DNA of 64,000 bases from the NCBI RefSeq assembly GCF_014982855.1, contig NZ_JADCKF010000012.1, forward strand, positions 52,942 through 116,941, given 5' to 3'. Both the position numbers and the translations under genes were made by a program. How positions within the stretch are numbered: the first letter of the stretch is position 1; each line of letters begins with the position of its first letter. The notes beneath the pieces were generated by a model. The model had not been told where the DNA came from and made no database searches. It was given only the letters and a program-made list of their open reading frames with translations. This document shows positions 42,230-52,004 of this stretch, in pieces. Origin of the DNA: Pseudoflavonifractor gallinarum (GTDB lineage Bacteria; Bacillota; Clostridia; Oscillospirales; Oscillospiraceae).

Positions 42230-42268
42230 GGACGGAAGGTTTTCGAAAGAGAAGACCTTCCGCCTTTT
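42230..42268 (+). terminator. Terminator after activase-GTPase operon
   Basis: An inverted repeat with arms around CGGAAGGT and ACCTTCCG, extended by flanking pairs, is followed by CCTTTTTGTTTT. It starts about ten bases after the GTPase stop. Confidence 0.85.
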
Positions 42269-42359
42269 TGTTTTGAGACAGGGCGGTACCGCGATTGTGG
42301 GATGCGAAGGGTGCCTGTTTTGCCTGGGGCGAGAGTGTGGAGAAATTGGATGAAAAACG

Positions 42360-42662
42360 GTGTGGGATGGAGCGAAAGATCCCGCGGGAGAAGGGCTTGA
42401 AGGGGTAACGGATGGGGACAGTCTGGACTGGAAGGAGATACCCGCGTCGGAGATTACCAAGAGGGTGACAGAGAAAGTCCAGCCGGGCTCGATCGTTCTC
42501 TTTCACAATGCCGCGCTCCATACGCCGGAGGCTCTGCCGGCCATTCTGGAAACGCTGCTGCAAAAGGGATATACCTTCGTGCCCATCTCTCAACTGATTC
42601 TGAGCGGGGAGTATACCATCGATCACACCGGGCGGCAGCTGCCTTGCACTTCTGAGGGGTAG
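42360..42662 (+). pseudogene. Remnant of a polysaccharide deacetylase (NodB-type) C-terminus
   Basis: From about 42405 the frame encodes DSLDWKEIPASEITKRV, then QPGSIVLFHN and LPAILETLLQKGYTFVPISQLI. This is the characteristic C-terminal third of PdaA/PdaB-like peptidoglycan or chitooligosaccharide deacetylases. The N-terminal part with the TFDDG and HxxxH metal motifs is absent; the sequence before it is not recognisable and follows a terminator. No Shine-Dalgarno site precedes the opening GTG. It is therefore read as a decayed fragment left from deletion or rearrangement. Confidence 0.72.
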
Positions 42663-42743
42663 CAGACAGAGTGGATGCGGAAGAATATCTTAAAAAAGTT
42701 ACAGAGTCAAAACAAAAAGACAACAAAAATTACAAAAGTGTCG

Positions 42744-42772
42744 TTGTGGTTTACCGGATAATTTGGTAAAAT
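42744..42772 (+). promoter_or_regulatory. Probable promoter of the S-layer/PHP protein gene
   Basis: TTGTGG (42744-42749) and TAAAAT (42767-42772) are separated by 17 bases, about 115 bases before the ATG. Confidence 0.5.
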
Positions 42773-42887
42773 GAACATGTGATGCCATAGATATCAGGAA
42801 GAAAGGAGGAGAAGGCAGAACGGTCGAGCAGAAGGTTTGGACCGGCCGCCCCGTGTGGCCCTGTATGTTAGGAAGGATGAAAAAACA

Positions 42888-45800
42888 ATGCGGAAAAAGC
42901 GATTCCGTCGGGTCCTGTCAAGTTTGGCCGCGCTGGCCATGCTCCTGACCCTGCTGCCCACCGCGGCCCTTGCCGCCGGGGAAGCAGAGACATACCAGAA
43001 GATCGACACAGAAGAAGCATTCACCACCGGAACGTACCTTATGGTCCTAGACAGCGGCTATGCCGTAGGGGCCCTGGATGGCTCCTGGCTGAGCGCTGTG
43101 GAGCAGACCAATACAGAGGAAACGATCCTTGATCCCGCCGTGGATTTGAGATGGAATATCTCCGTGACGGAGGACGGCGCGGTGCTTACCGACAACAATG
43201 GTGTGACGGTGGCACCCAAAGGCAGGAACGAAAACGGCATTTTGTCCGGAGACTACACATGGGCCTTCACCTTTGCGGATGGTACCTTCCGCTTTGCCGG
43301 GGTGGGCGAGGACACTGTGACGCTGGCCAGCAACAAGAGTGCTGGAAGCAAGTTCCGGGCCTACAAAAATGCGACCATCGCCGATAATCCCAATGGCTAT
43401 CCCTGTGACTTTACCCTCTACAAGCTGGAGGGCGAGGGCGGCGGAGAAGTGACACCCCCCGATCCGGAGGAGCCCGAGACCATCTCCATCGCGGAGGCTC
43501 TGGCCGCCGGGTTAGACACTGCGGATCTGACCGTCAAGGGTGTGGTCACCCTGCTGGACGGGAAAAACGTCTATCTCCAGGACGATACGGGCGCGATCTG
43601 TGCCCGTATGAGCAGCAACTTCGATGACATCGCCCTGGGCGACACGGTCATTGCCACCGGACAGAGGAAGGAATATAACGGCCTGCCTCAGCTGGACGGC
43701 TGCACCTATGAAAAATCCTCTGGGTTGACACTGGCTCCTGTGGTCAAGACCATCGGAGAACTGGCTGCCACCGATATCTGCACCTATGTGACCCTTCAGA
43801 ACGTGACGGTCACGGAGATTTTTGACAACAATGGTCAGTATTCCAACCCCAATATCACTATCACCGACGGCACCGATTCCATTCAGCTCTACAAGGCTGT
43901 GATCGGTGAAAAGGTAGAGGGTGAATGGCCCGTGAAGGTGGGCGATGTGATCACCATCACCGCCGCGGTGAGCGCATTTAAGGATACCCTCCAGCTGCGC
44001 AACACAATCGCCGATGAGATTGTTCTGGGCGGTACCCCCGCCGGACCGATTGCAGATGGCGATCAAGTTGTGATTTATAACCCTAAGTATTCGAAAGCTC
44101 TCTCTGGCACTTACACTGGATACTATAACAACGGTACCGATGTGAACATGGCCGACGGCATTCTCCGGGGTTTCACCGAGGCCGACGTGTGGACGGTGGC
44201 CGATAACGGCGACGGCACCTGGTCCTTCTCCTATGACGGCAAGAACATCGGTATGGGAGATCAATTCTCCAGCATGCCCCTGGGGGAGAAGAACGACAAG
44301 TGGACGCTGGAGGAGGCGGGTGACGGCCTCTATTACATCAAGAACACCGTCCGCGGCGCCTATATGGAGTGGTACGCGGAGAAGAACAACTGGAGTTCCT
44401 ATTACAAAATTGGAGCAGGTCAGGAGTCTCTCTTTGCCCTGGACTTCTACAAGGTAACCGATATTCCCGGGCCTGAGCCGGGCGAGGGACTGCCCCAGGA
44501 CGGCGACACCGTGGTGCTCTACAATGTGAGCGCCAAGGGCGTTCTGGCCGGACAGGACGACAACGCGGAGAGCCCCTCCGTCACCAGCGCCTCGGCCGTG
44601 GCCGCCGACCCCATCACCCAGATCGGAAACGGCGCCCGGGTCTTTACTGTGGAGCAGAACGGCGCGTATTACCGCTTCAAAACGGAGTATGACGGCTACC
44701 TCTGCTCCAACGGCACAGGCAACAATGCCTTCTATGCCAAGGAGCCTTCCGAGGATGCCGACTGGACCCTGGCGGAGTACAACGGCGGCTATACCCTGGA
44801 GAGCCGCACCGCCAAATTCAACGGGAAATATGCCCAGTTCCTGGAGTACTATGGCGGGACCTATAAGTCCTACAGCATGTACAACGTCACGGATAAGGAT
44901 ATTTATACCTTCCAGTTCTATCCAGTGTCCGCTGACGTGCAGGTCACAGAGGGCGTAGTCAATGTGCCTGCGGTCCGCTTTGCCGACGGCGGCGACGCCT
45001 TTGTGGGGAAGGATTACACCGTTTCCTTTACCGTAGAGAGCGTGTTCGGCGTGAAGGAGATCTCCGCCCAGTACGGGGAGACCATTGCCAATCTTGCCTA
45101 TGAGAACGGCACCTATTCTCTGGTCATTCCCGCTGACGTGCTGAAAGAGGGGACCATCGAGGTCTCTGTCCGGGGCACCGACAACAAGGATGTGGCCTTC
45201 TCCGGCGCCCTCTCGATTGCAGTGAAGGATGAGCCGGTCATCTCCGGCGTATTCCCCGCCGCCAATACCCAGACCGGCGAGGAGAAGCGGCCGGAGATCG
45301 GGTTCACCTTTGCAAACGCCGGGGAGAACGCCGAAATCGTCATGACCATCAACGGCACTGCCGTCACCCCGACCGTGGAGAACGGCAAGGCCACCTATCT
45401 TCCCGCCGACGATCTGCCGGACGGACGGACCACGGTTGCCGTCACCCTCACCCGTGCGGACGGGAAGAGCACAAACCGGACCTGGAGCTTTACCATCGGC
45501 AAGGCCAATTATCAGCTCTACTTTGGCCAGCTCCACTCCCACACCACCTACTCCGATGGCTCCGGCTCGCTGGAGTCCGCCCTGGAGTATGTGAAGAACC
45601 TGCCTGAGAGCGCCAATGTGGACTTTGTGTCCTTCACGGACCACTCTAACTACTTTGACAAGTCCGGGGATGCCAACCCCGAGGCGGCGCTCTATGACAT
45701 GAGTCAGGCCACAGCATACAGCCAGGAGACCTGGGCCTCCTACAAGAACACCGTGGCCGACTTCAACGCCAGCCAGTCCGATATCGTGGCCATCGCCGGC

Positions 45801-48800
45801 TTTGAGATGACCTGGTCGGGCGGCCCGGGCCACATCAACACCTTCAATACCCCCGGTATCGTCTCCCGCAATAACACCACTCTCAACAATAAGACGGCCG
45901 ACGCGGGCATGAAGGCCTACTATGCCCTCCTCAGCCAGGCCGAGGGCAATGGCTCCATCAGCCAGTTCAACCACCCTGGCTCTACCTTCGGTACCTTTGC
46001 CGATTTCGCCTACTATGACGCTCTGATCGACAGCCGGATATTCCTGGTGGAAGTGGGCAACGGCGAGGGCGCCATCGGCGCGGGCGGCTACTATCCCAGC
46101 TATGAGTACTACATCATGGCGCTGGATAAGGGCTGGCACGTGGCCCCCACCAACAACCAGGATAACCACAAGGGCAAGTGGGGCAACGCCAACGACGCCC
46201 GGGACGTGATCCTGACCGACGACTTCTCGGAAGAGGGCCTCTATGAGGCGATCCGGAACTACCGGGTCTACGCCACCGAGGACAAGAACCTGGAGATCAA
46301 CTATACCCTTAACGGCGAGATGCTGGGCACCATCATCGAGGACGTCCCGGAGATGGCCGACATCAACGTCACGCTCTACGATCCCGACGCCTCCGACTCC
46401 ATCTCCAAGGTGGAAGTGGTGGTCAACTCGGGCGCAGTGGCCTACACTTGGGATGATCCCGCCCAGCTGGCCTCCGGAGAGCTGAGCTGCTCCATCCCGG
46501 CCAGTTACAGCTACTACTTTATCCGGGTCACCCAGGGTGACGGCGACATCGCCGTGACCGCCCCCGTGTGGGTGGGCGAGACCCTGAAGCTGGGCATCTC
46601 CTCGGTGGAGTGCGGCACCTCTACCCCCGTGACCGGGGAGGAGCTGACCCTCAGCACCACCCTCTTCAACAGCGAGCAGACCGATGCTACGGTCAAGTCC
46701 ATCACCTACACCAGCGGCACCGAGGTTCTGGGCACACAGACCGGACTGGATACTCTGAAGGCCTCCTCCACGCTGAAGGTGGACTGGAAGTATACCCCTG
46801 AGACCGCCCGGGAGACTACCATCCGTGTGACTGCCCTGCTGGAGCAGGGCGGGACCGAGTACACCTATACCATGGACATCACCCTGGACATCCAGGATGC
46901 CTCCCAGCTGGTGTACATCGGCATTGATGCCTCCCATGCCAACGAGTATGTGGCGGGCAACTACAAGGACTCCATGGGCAACTTCGGCAACCTGGCCGCC
47001 GGCTACTCGGTGCGCACGGTGCAGCTCAACACCAGCGCGGACCTGATCGCGGCCTGTGAAAATGCCGAGGGCAAGTACAAGGCCATCATCCTCACCGCGC
47101 CCTCCCGCCGGGACGGCAGCGCCCTGAGAGACCCCTACTATAACTACACCGACGCGGAGATCCAGGCACTCCAGACCTTCAACAGTGCCGGCGGCACACT
47201 GGTGCTGGCGGGCTGGTCGGACTACTATGAGAGCTACAAGAGTTTCCCCGCAGAGGACCATATGGCGGCCCAGCAGAACAAGGTCCTGGCGACGCTGGGA
47301 TCCTCCCTGCGGATCGGGGATGACGCCACCAACGACAAGGAGCTCAACGGCGGCCAGACCCAGCGGCTCTACTTCTCCACCTACAACTGGGACCACTTCC
47401 TCATGAAGGGCGTGGAATTTGACCCCGAGAATCCCAACAACAACCTCTACTCCCAGCTCTTCAGCCAGTACGGCGGCGCGTCCATCTATGTGGTGGACGA
47501 GAAGGGTGAGCCCACCGCGGTCCTGCCGGAGACGGTCTCCCCCGTGGTCTACGGCCACGCGTCCACCTACTCGGAGGACAGCGACAAGGACGGCCTGGGC
47601 GGCGACTCCATGCCCCAGTACACCGTGGCCGAGGGCGACGACCGCCTGATGGTGCTGGCCACCGAGCAGCTGCCCGGAAAGGGCCTCATCGTGGTCTCGG
47701 GTGCGGCGTTCATGTCCAACTTCGAGGTCCAGGCTCAGGTGGGCGACTCCGGCTCGGAGAAGAATTATTCCAACTACAACATCTGTGAGAATCTGGTGGG
47801 CTACCTCAATCCCATCACGGTCACCCCCATTGAGACGGTGCAGAAGCAGGAGCTGGAGGGAGTCAAGTACACCATCGAGGGTGTGGTGACCTCCAACGCC
47901 TCGGGCTATGACAAGAATACCGCCTTCTTTGACTGCATCTACCTCCAGGACGGCACGGCGGGCATCAACGCCTTCCCGGTGGCCGGCAACTTCAAGATCG
48001 GCGACAAGGTGCGCATCACCGGCACCACCTCCTCCTACCAAGGTGAGCGTCAGATCGCGGTCAAGACCATTGAGAAGATCGGCGAGGAAACTGTACCTGC
48101 CCCCAAGGCCATCACGGCAAAACAGCTCAACGACGGCTCCGTCCTGGGCAGCCTGGTGACCCTGAAGGGCACCGTGGTCTCCTTTGAGAAGGCCAACGGG
48201 CTGATCCAGACCATTCTGGTCCGCGACAGTGCCGGCACCATCGGCCGGGTGTTCATCGACGGCTATATCACCACGGATAAGGATGTACAGAACCTGAGTG
48301 TGGGGTGCAATATCTCGGCCACAGGTCTGGCGTCCTACGACAACACCTTCAACGCGCCGGACGGTCCCTTCCCGCGCATCCGCATCCGGGACCGGGCCGA
48401 CATCGTCTGCACAGCGCCCAGCGGCGGTGATGACGACGATGATAATGACAGCACCACCAGCATCAAGGATCCCGAGACCCCGCTGGGCCCCGGCGTATTC
48501 ACCGATCTGGACGAGAAGGCCTGGTACTATGACGATGTCTCCGCCGTCCTCAAGAGCGGTCTGATGGTGGGTGTCTCCGCCGACCGGTTCGCGCCGGAGG
48601 AGACGGTGAGCCGGGCCATGGTGGCCACGGTCCTCTACCGCCTGTCCGGTTCTCAGGACAACCGCTTCCCCACCTTCCTGGATGTACCGAGGGACGCCTG
48701 GTACCGCAAGGCGGTGGGCTGGGCCAGTGCCAACGGCGTGGTCTACGGATACAGCGCCGAGCGCTTCGGACCTGAGGATCCGGTGACCCGGGAGCAGCTG

Positions 48801-49037
48801 GCGGTCATGCTGTACCGCTATCAGCAGCACATGAAGCGGGATACCAGCCAGCGGGGCGCTCTCTCCGCCTTTGCCGATGAGGCGCAGGTGGGCGCCTATG
48901 CCCGCGAGGCCATGGAGTGGGCCGTGGGCGAGGGCTTGATCCAGGGCAGGACCGGCGGACTTCTGGCGCCGCTGGGCGCTACCAGCCGGGCGGAGCTGTG
49001 CTCCATTCTGGTCCGCTTCCAGGCGCTCAAGGATTGA
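42888..49037 (+). CDS. S-layer-anchored surface protein with OB-fold, PHP and SLH domains
   Basis: This 2049-residue secreted protein starts with a signal peptide (MRKKRFRRVLSS, ending near AALAAG). An OB-fold-like, YhcR-type domain follows (about 198-378: VKGVVTLLDGKNVYLQDDTG). Next come two related beta-rich modules (about 390-525 and 540-680) and Ig-like segments. A PHP/CehA-McbA-type metallohydrolase domain (about 878-1130) contains GQLHSHTTYSDG and FVSFTDHSNY. A GATase/DUF4350-like region (about 1340-1610), a second OB-like domain (about 1645-1840), an Asp-rich linker and three SLH repeats (about 1868-2047) complete it. The SLH repeats should tether it to the cell wall. PHP domains hydrolyse phosphoesters, so an extracellular phosphodiesterase or nuclease is plausible. 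The start at 42888 follows AGGAAGGA. Confidence 0.87.
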   Translation: MRKKRFRRVLSSLAALAMLLTLLPTAALAAGEAETYQKIDTEEAFTTGTYLMVLDSGYAVGALDGSWLSAVEQTNTEETILDPAVDLRWNISVTEDGAVLTDNNGVTVAPKGRNENGILSGDYTWAFTFADGTFRFAGVGEDTVTLASNKSAGSKFRAYKNATIADNPNGYPCDFTLYKLEGEGGGEVTPPDPEEPETISIAEALAAGLDTADLTVKGVVTLLDGKNVYLQDDTGAICARMSSNFDDIALGDTVIATGQRKEYNGLPQLDGCTYEKSSGLTLAPVVKTIGELAATDICTYVTLQNVTVTEIFDNNGQYSNPNITITDGTDSIQLYKAVIGEKVEGEWPVKVGDVITITAAVSAFKDTLQLRNTIADEIVLGGTPAGPIADGDQVVIYNPKYSKALSGTYTGYYNNGTDVNMADGILRGFTEADVWTVADNGDGTWSFSYDGKNIGMGDQFSSMPLGEKNDKWTLEEAGDGLYYIKNTVRGAYMEWYAEKNNWSSYYKIGAGQESLFALDFYKVTDIPGPEPGEGLPQDGDTVVLYNVSAKGVLAGQDDNAESPSVTSASAVAADPITQIGNGARVFTVEQNGAYYRFKTEYDGYLCSNGTGNNAFYAKEPSEDADWTLAEYNGGYTLESRTAKFNGKYAQFLEYYGGTYKSYSMYNVTDKDIYTFQFYPVSADVQVTEGVVNVPAVRFADGGDAFVGKDYTVSFTVESVFGVKEISAQYGETIANLAYENGTYSLVIPADVLKEGTIEVSVRGTDNKDVAFSGALSIAVKDEPVISGVFPAANTQTGEEKRPEIGFTFANAGENAEIVMTINGTAVTPTVENGKATYLPADDLPDGRTTVAVTLTRADGKSTNRTWSFTIGKANYQLYFGQLHSHTTYSDGSGSLESALEYVKNLPESANVDFVSFTDHSNYFDKSGDANPEAALYDMSQATAYSQETWASYKNTVADFNASQSDIVAIAGFEMTWSGGPGHINTFNTPGIVSRNNTTLNNKTADAGMKAYYALLSQAEGNGSISQFNHPGSTFGTFADFAYYDALIDSRIFLVEVGNGEGAIGAGGYYPSYEYYIMALDKGWHVAPTNNQDNHKGKWGNANDARDVILTDDFSEEGLYEAIRNYRVYATEDKNLEINYTLNGEMLGTIIEDVPEMADINVTLYDPDASDSISKVEVVVNSGAVAYTWDDPAQLASGELSCSIPASYSYYFIRVTQGDGDIAVTAPVWVGETLKLGISSVECGTSTPVTGEELTLSTTLFNSEQTDATVKSITYTSGTEVLGTQTGLDTLKASSTLKVDWKYTPETARETTIRVTALLEQGGTEYTYTMDITLDIQDASQLVYIGIDASHANEYVAGNYKDSMGNFGNLAAGYSVRTVQLNTSADLIAACENAEGKYKAIILTAPSRRDGSALRDPYYNYTDAEIQALQTFNSAGGTLVLAGWSDYYESYKSFPAEDHMAAQQNKVLATLGSSLRIGDDATNDKELNGGQTQRLYFSTYNWDHFLMKGVEFDPENPNNNLYSQLFSQYGGASIYVVDEKGEPTAVLPETVSPVVYGHASTYSEDSDKDGLGGDSMPQYTVAEGDDRLMVLATEQLPGKGLIVVSGAAFMSNFEVQAQVGDSGSEKNYSNYNICENLVGYLNPITVTPIETVQKQELEGVKYTIEGVVTSNASGYDKNTAFFDCIYLQDGTAGINAFPVAGNFKIGDKVRITGTTSSYQGERQIAVKTIEKIGEETVPAPKAITAKQLNDGSVLGSLVTLKGTVVSFEKANGLIQTILVRDSAGTIGRVFIDGYITTDKDVQNLSVGCNISATGLASYDNTFNAPDGPFPRIRIRDRADIVCTAPSGGDDDDDNDSTTSIKDPETPLGPGVFTDLDEKAWYYDDVSAVLKSGLMVGVSADRFAPEETVSRAMVATVLYRLSGSQDNRFPTFLDVPRDAWYRKAVGWASANGVVYGYSAERFGPEDPVTREQLAVMLYRYQQHMKRDTSQRGALSAFADEAQVGAYAREAMEWAVGEGLIQGRTGGLLAPLGATSRAELCSILVRFQALKD

Positions 49038-49073
49038 TGTATCTCCCCATTTTTCGGAAACAGCCATAACACA

Positions 49074-49104
49074 GGGCGCCGCCTGCCGGGTGCGGGCGGC
49101 GCCC
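49074..49104 (+). terminator. GC-rich hairpin after the S-layer protein gene
   Basis: GGGCGCCGCC and GGCGGCGCCC form a perfect 10-bp stem with an 11-base loop, followed only by GCTGACTTTT. It may be a weak terminator or an attenuator, because YibE/F starts 30 bases on. Confidence 0.55.
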
Positions 49105-49133
49105 GCTGACTTTTACCAGAGAGGATGACCGCT

Positions 49134-50360
49134 ATGGGCCGCTGTAAACCATCTCCATCTCTTTCCCGCCTCAAAGAGGGCCTGTGCTCGCCTCGGCGTC
49201 TGGCCGGACTGGCCATGGGAGCGGGGCTGTTCCTGCTGCTGGTGGTCGGAGCCATTCTGCTCCGACCGGCGGACGGGGAACTCACCGCCGCGCAGAAGCG
49301 CCAGTTTGCCGTGGCTCGGGTCACCGATATCCTGGCGGACGACGCCAAGCCAGAGCCCTGGAGCGAAGGGCTGAGACTGGGTGCCCAGCTGCTGGAGGTG
49401 GAGCTGCTCAGCGGTCCCTATCGGGGCAGAATCCTGGAGACCCCCAACTACCTCAGCGCCTATGCCAATGTGGACTGCTCCGTGGGGACAAGGGTCATTG
49501 TCCGGCTGGACTATGACGACGCGGGAGAGCCCTATATCGTGTCGGTCCCCAACTACGACCGGGGGATCGTACTGCTGGGGATGGTGGGGGTGTTCGCCCT
49601 GCTCCTCCTGCTGCTGGGCGGAAAAAAGGGGCTCATGGCCCTGCTGGGGCTTGCCTATACGCTGGCAGGAATCTGGTTTCTGCTTATCCCCGCCATTTTG
49701 CGGGGGCTGCCCTCCATCCCCTGTGGAGTGGCGGTGTGCGCCCTCACGGCGGTGGCCTCGCTGCTGATGCTGACGGGGTGTTCCCGCAAGACCCTGTGCG
49801 CCGCCCTGGGCTGTGTGTGCGGCGTGGCCGCCGCGGGGCTGTTTGCCTGGGCGGTGGGGAAAATCACGCCCATCGGCGGGTTCAACATGGCCGAGGCGGA
49901 GGATCTGGTACTGCGGGCCTATGACGCCGACTTGGAGATCCGGGGCCTTCTGATCAGCGGGATCCTCATCGCCGCACTGGGGGCGGTCATGGATGTGGCC
50001 ATGTCCATCTCCTCGGCCTGCTGGGAACTGCGGGAGGTGGACCCGAAGATCTCGTCCGGGCGGCTTTTCCGCTCCGGTATGAACATCGGGCGGGATGCCA
50101 TGGGGACCATGGCCAACACCCTGATCCTTGCCTTCGCCGGGGCGTCGCTGAACACGCTGCTGCTGTTCCAGGTCTACGGCTATCCACTTATCCAGATCCT
50201 CAACAGCGACAGCATGGCGGTGGAGCTCATCCAGAGTGTGGCGGGTTCCGTGGGAATCCTGCTCACCGTGCCGCTGGTGGCCCTCTTCAGTGCCCGGATC
50301 ATGCGGGGCAGCGGAGACGCGGAGAAAAAGAGTGGGAATCTTTTGAAAAGACGGGTATAA
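49134..50360 (+). CDS. YibE/F family membrane protein
   Basis: The roughly 408-residue protein has an N-terminal membrane anchor (about 24-45) and an extracytoplasmic beta-rich segment (about 50-140). About seven further hydrophobic helices follow, with the family-typical GAVMDVAMSISSACWEL and GMNIGRDAMGTMANTLILAFAG. YibE/F proteins are conserved membrane proteins of unknown transport role. The start at 49134 is used because AGAGG is nine bases upstream; the ATG at 49125 is too close. It is about 40 bases upstream of the M23 peptidase gene. Confidence 0.85.
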   Translation: MGRCKPSPSLSRLKEGLCSPRRLAGLAMGAGLFLLLVVGAILLRPADGELTAAQKRQFAVARVTDILADDAKPEPWSEGLRLGAQLLEVELLSGPYRGRILETPNYLSAYANVDCSVGTRVIVRLDYDDAGEPYIVSVPNYDRGIVLLGMVGVFALLLLLLGGKKGLMALLGLAYTLAGIWFLLIPAILRGLPSIPCGVAVCALTAVASLLMLTGCSRKTLCAALGCVCGVAAAGLFAWAVGKITPIGGFNMAEAEDLVLRAYDADLEIRGLLISGILIAALGAVMDVAMSISSACWELREVDPKISSGRLFRSGMNIGRDAMGTMANTLILAFAGASLNTLLLFQVYGYPLIQILNSDSMAVELIQSVAGSVGILLTVPLVALFSARIMRGSGDAEKKSGNLLKRRV

Positions 50361-50402
50361 ACGCCAGCGCCCCGGGCCACAATAGGCTCGGAGGTGCTAA
50401 AC

Positions 50403-51134
50403 ATGAAAGAACCATGGAAAGACCGCATCGGCGATTTTATGGCGGGAAAGGGCTTCTACATAGTCCTGTTCCTGTGCGTCGCCGCAATTGGAATCTCGGG
50501 CTATTATCTTCTTGCCAATCTGGATACTCCCAGCCAGGAGCTGGAAGTGGCCGGAAAGGTCCAGGTCACCGTCACGCCGCCCCCGGCGGAGCACTCGCTC
50601 TCGCCCCAAAAACCGGCAGTGAGCACCCGGCCTTCTCCGCAGTCCACGGCCAGACCCAGCGCCACACCGGCACCCACCCGGACACCTGTGCCCTCTGCCG
50701 CGCAGAAAGAGACGGAGACATCCACCGCCTTTGTCTGGCCGGTGGAGGGAGAGACCATCCACCCGTACAGTGTGGAGACCCTGGTCTATGATCAGACGAT
50801 GGGAGACTGGCGCACCCACGAGGGGGTGGATCTGGCCGCCCCGGTGGGGAGCACGGTGTGTGCCGCCGCCGCAGGAACGGTGGTATCGGTCCATCTGGAT
50901 GACCTGATGGGGACCACCGTCACCGTGGAGCACGCGGATGGGCTGCGAAGCGTATACGCCAATCTGGCGGAAGAGACCGCCGTCACCGAGGGAGCCACCG
51001 TACAGGCGGGCGATCCCCTGGGCAGTGTGGGAGAGAGTGCTATCGCCGAAAGTGCGCTGGCCCCCCATCTCCACTTTGCCCTGTGGCAGGGGGATGCTCC
51101 GCTGGACCCCGGCGAGTACCTGCCCGCCTCCTGA
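50403..51134 (+). CDS. M23 (LytM) peptidase, SpoIIQ-like
   Basis: The 243-residue protein has a short cytoplasmic N-terminus, one transmembrane helix (about 17-37), a Pro/Thr/Ser-rich linker (about 55-105) and a C-terminal M23 domain. Metal and catalytic residues are visible as HEGVD and, near the end, HLHF. The architecture matches clostridial stage II sporulation protein Q, in which the first metal-binding His is kept, unlike in Bacillus. The start has GGAGG eight bases upstream. A general cell-wall endopeptidase is the alternative; no spoIIIAH-like partner is nearby. Confidence 0.8.
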   Translation: MKEPWKDRIGDFMAGKGFYIVLFLCVAAIGISGYYLLANLDTPSQELEVAGKVQVTVTPPPAEHSLSPQKPAVSTRPSPQSTARPSATPAPTRTPVPSAAQKETETSTAFVWPVEGETIHPYSVETLVYDQTMGDWRTHEGVDLAAPVGSTVCAAAAGTVVSVHLDDLMGTTVTVEHADGLRSVYANLAEETAVTEGATVQAGDPLGSVGESAIAESALAPHLHFALWQGDAPLDPGEYLPAS

Positions 51135-51160
51135 GTAAGGGAGAGAACGAATCAGAGCGC

Positions 51161-51198
51161 AATCCAGCCCCGGAGTCCGAGGACTCCGGGGCTGGATT
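51161..51198 (+). terminator. Terminator after M23 peptidase gene
   Basis: AATCCAGCCCCGGAGTCC and GGACTCCGGGGCTGGATT form a perfect 18-bp stem followed by TTTTTG, 26 bases after the stop. Confidence 0.92.
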
Positions 51199-51215
51199 TT
51201 TGTATGGGGGGAGAA

Positions 51216-51244
51216 TTGCGGCAGAGAGGGCCATCGTGTATGAT
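51216..51244 (+). promoter_or_regulatory. Probable promoter of the two-component operon
   Basis: TTGCGG (51216-51221) and TATGAT (51239-51244) are separated by 17 bases, about 85 bases before the response-regulator start. Confidence 0.5.
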
Positions 51245-51329
51245 AAAATCAAAGGAAGGTTTATAAAAGCGGTGACACAGAGAATACAAATTCCTCTGTT
51301 ATACTCCAGGAGAAAAGGGGGCGTGGAGT

Positions 51330-52001
51330 ATGGACTGTAAGATCCTGATCGTAGAGGACGAGGCCAAGCTGCGGGAGGTGCTGTGCGACTATTTCCTCAG
51401 CAAGGGAGAGCGCCCGGTGGAGGCCGGCGACGGATTGGAGGCCCTGGAGCGGCTGGAAGAGGAGGCCTTTGACGCGGTATTGCTGGACATCATGATGCCG
51501 GGGCTGGACGGACTCTCGGTGTGCCGGGCGGTACGCCGGAGCAATGATGTCCCCATCCTATTCCTCACCGCGCTGTCCGATGAGGAGGATAAGCTGCTGG
51601 GATATGAGCTGGGGGCCGACGACTATGTGACAAAGCCCTTTACCCTGTCGGTCCTCTATGCCAAGACCATGGCTCTCATCCGGCGCAACCGGAGGAATGT
51701 GCTCGCCGGGGACCGGATGGAGGCGGGGGGCATCACGATGGAGCTTGCCGCCCAAAAGGTCTTTGCGGCCGGACGGGAGGTAGTGCTGACGCCCAAGGAA
51801 TTTGCCCTGCTGCGCTGCCTCATGGAGCACAAAAACATGGTTCTAAGCCGGGAACAGCTTCTGGTCAAATGCTGGGGATATGACTACGAGGGGGAATCCC
51901 GGGCGGTTGACACCCAGATCAAGCGCCTGCGGGAAAAGCTGGGAGAGCAGGCCGCCTGCATCAAGACGGTCATCAAGGCGGGGTACCGACTGGAGGGGTG
52001 A
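51330..52001 (+). CDS. OmpR/PhoB-family response regulator
   Basis: The 223-residue protein has a receiver domain (about 4-115). The acidic pair Glu9/Asp10, phosphoacceptor Asp53 in LLDIMMPGLDG, Thr80 and Lys102 are all in place. A C-terminal winged-helix DNA-binding domain (about 128-222) has LTPKEFALLRCLMEHKNMVLSREQLL and VDTQIKRLREKLG. It starts the two-gene operon with the histidine kinase, whose ATG is three bases after this stop. Targets are unknown. Confidence 0.95.
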   Translation: MDCKILIVEDEAKLREVLCDYFLSKGERPVEAGDGLEALERLEEEAFDAVLLDIMMPGLDGLSVCRAVRRSNDVPILFLTALSDEEDKLLGYELGADDYVTKPFTLSVLYAKTMALIRRNRRNVLAGDRMEAGGITMELAAQKVFAAGREVVLTPKEFALLRCLMEHKNMVLSREQLLVKCWGYDYEGESRAVDTQIKRLREKLGEQAACIKTVIKAGYRLEG

Positions 52002-52004
52002 GGG

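Noticed and set aside
43512..49067. An 1851-codon open frame antisense to the S-layer/PHP protein gene
   Set aside because: It is a mirror of the GC-biased codon pattern of the sense gene. The sense strand has a signal peptide, recognisable domains and SLH repeats; the antisense product has no domain or ribosome-binding site.
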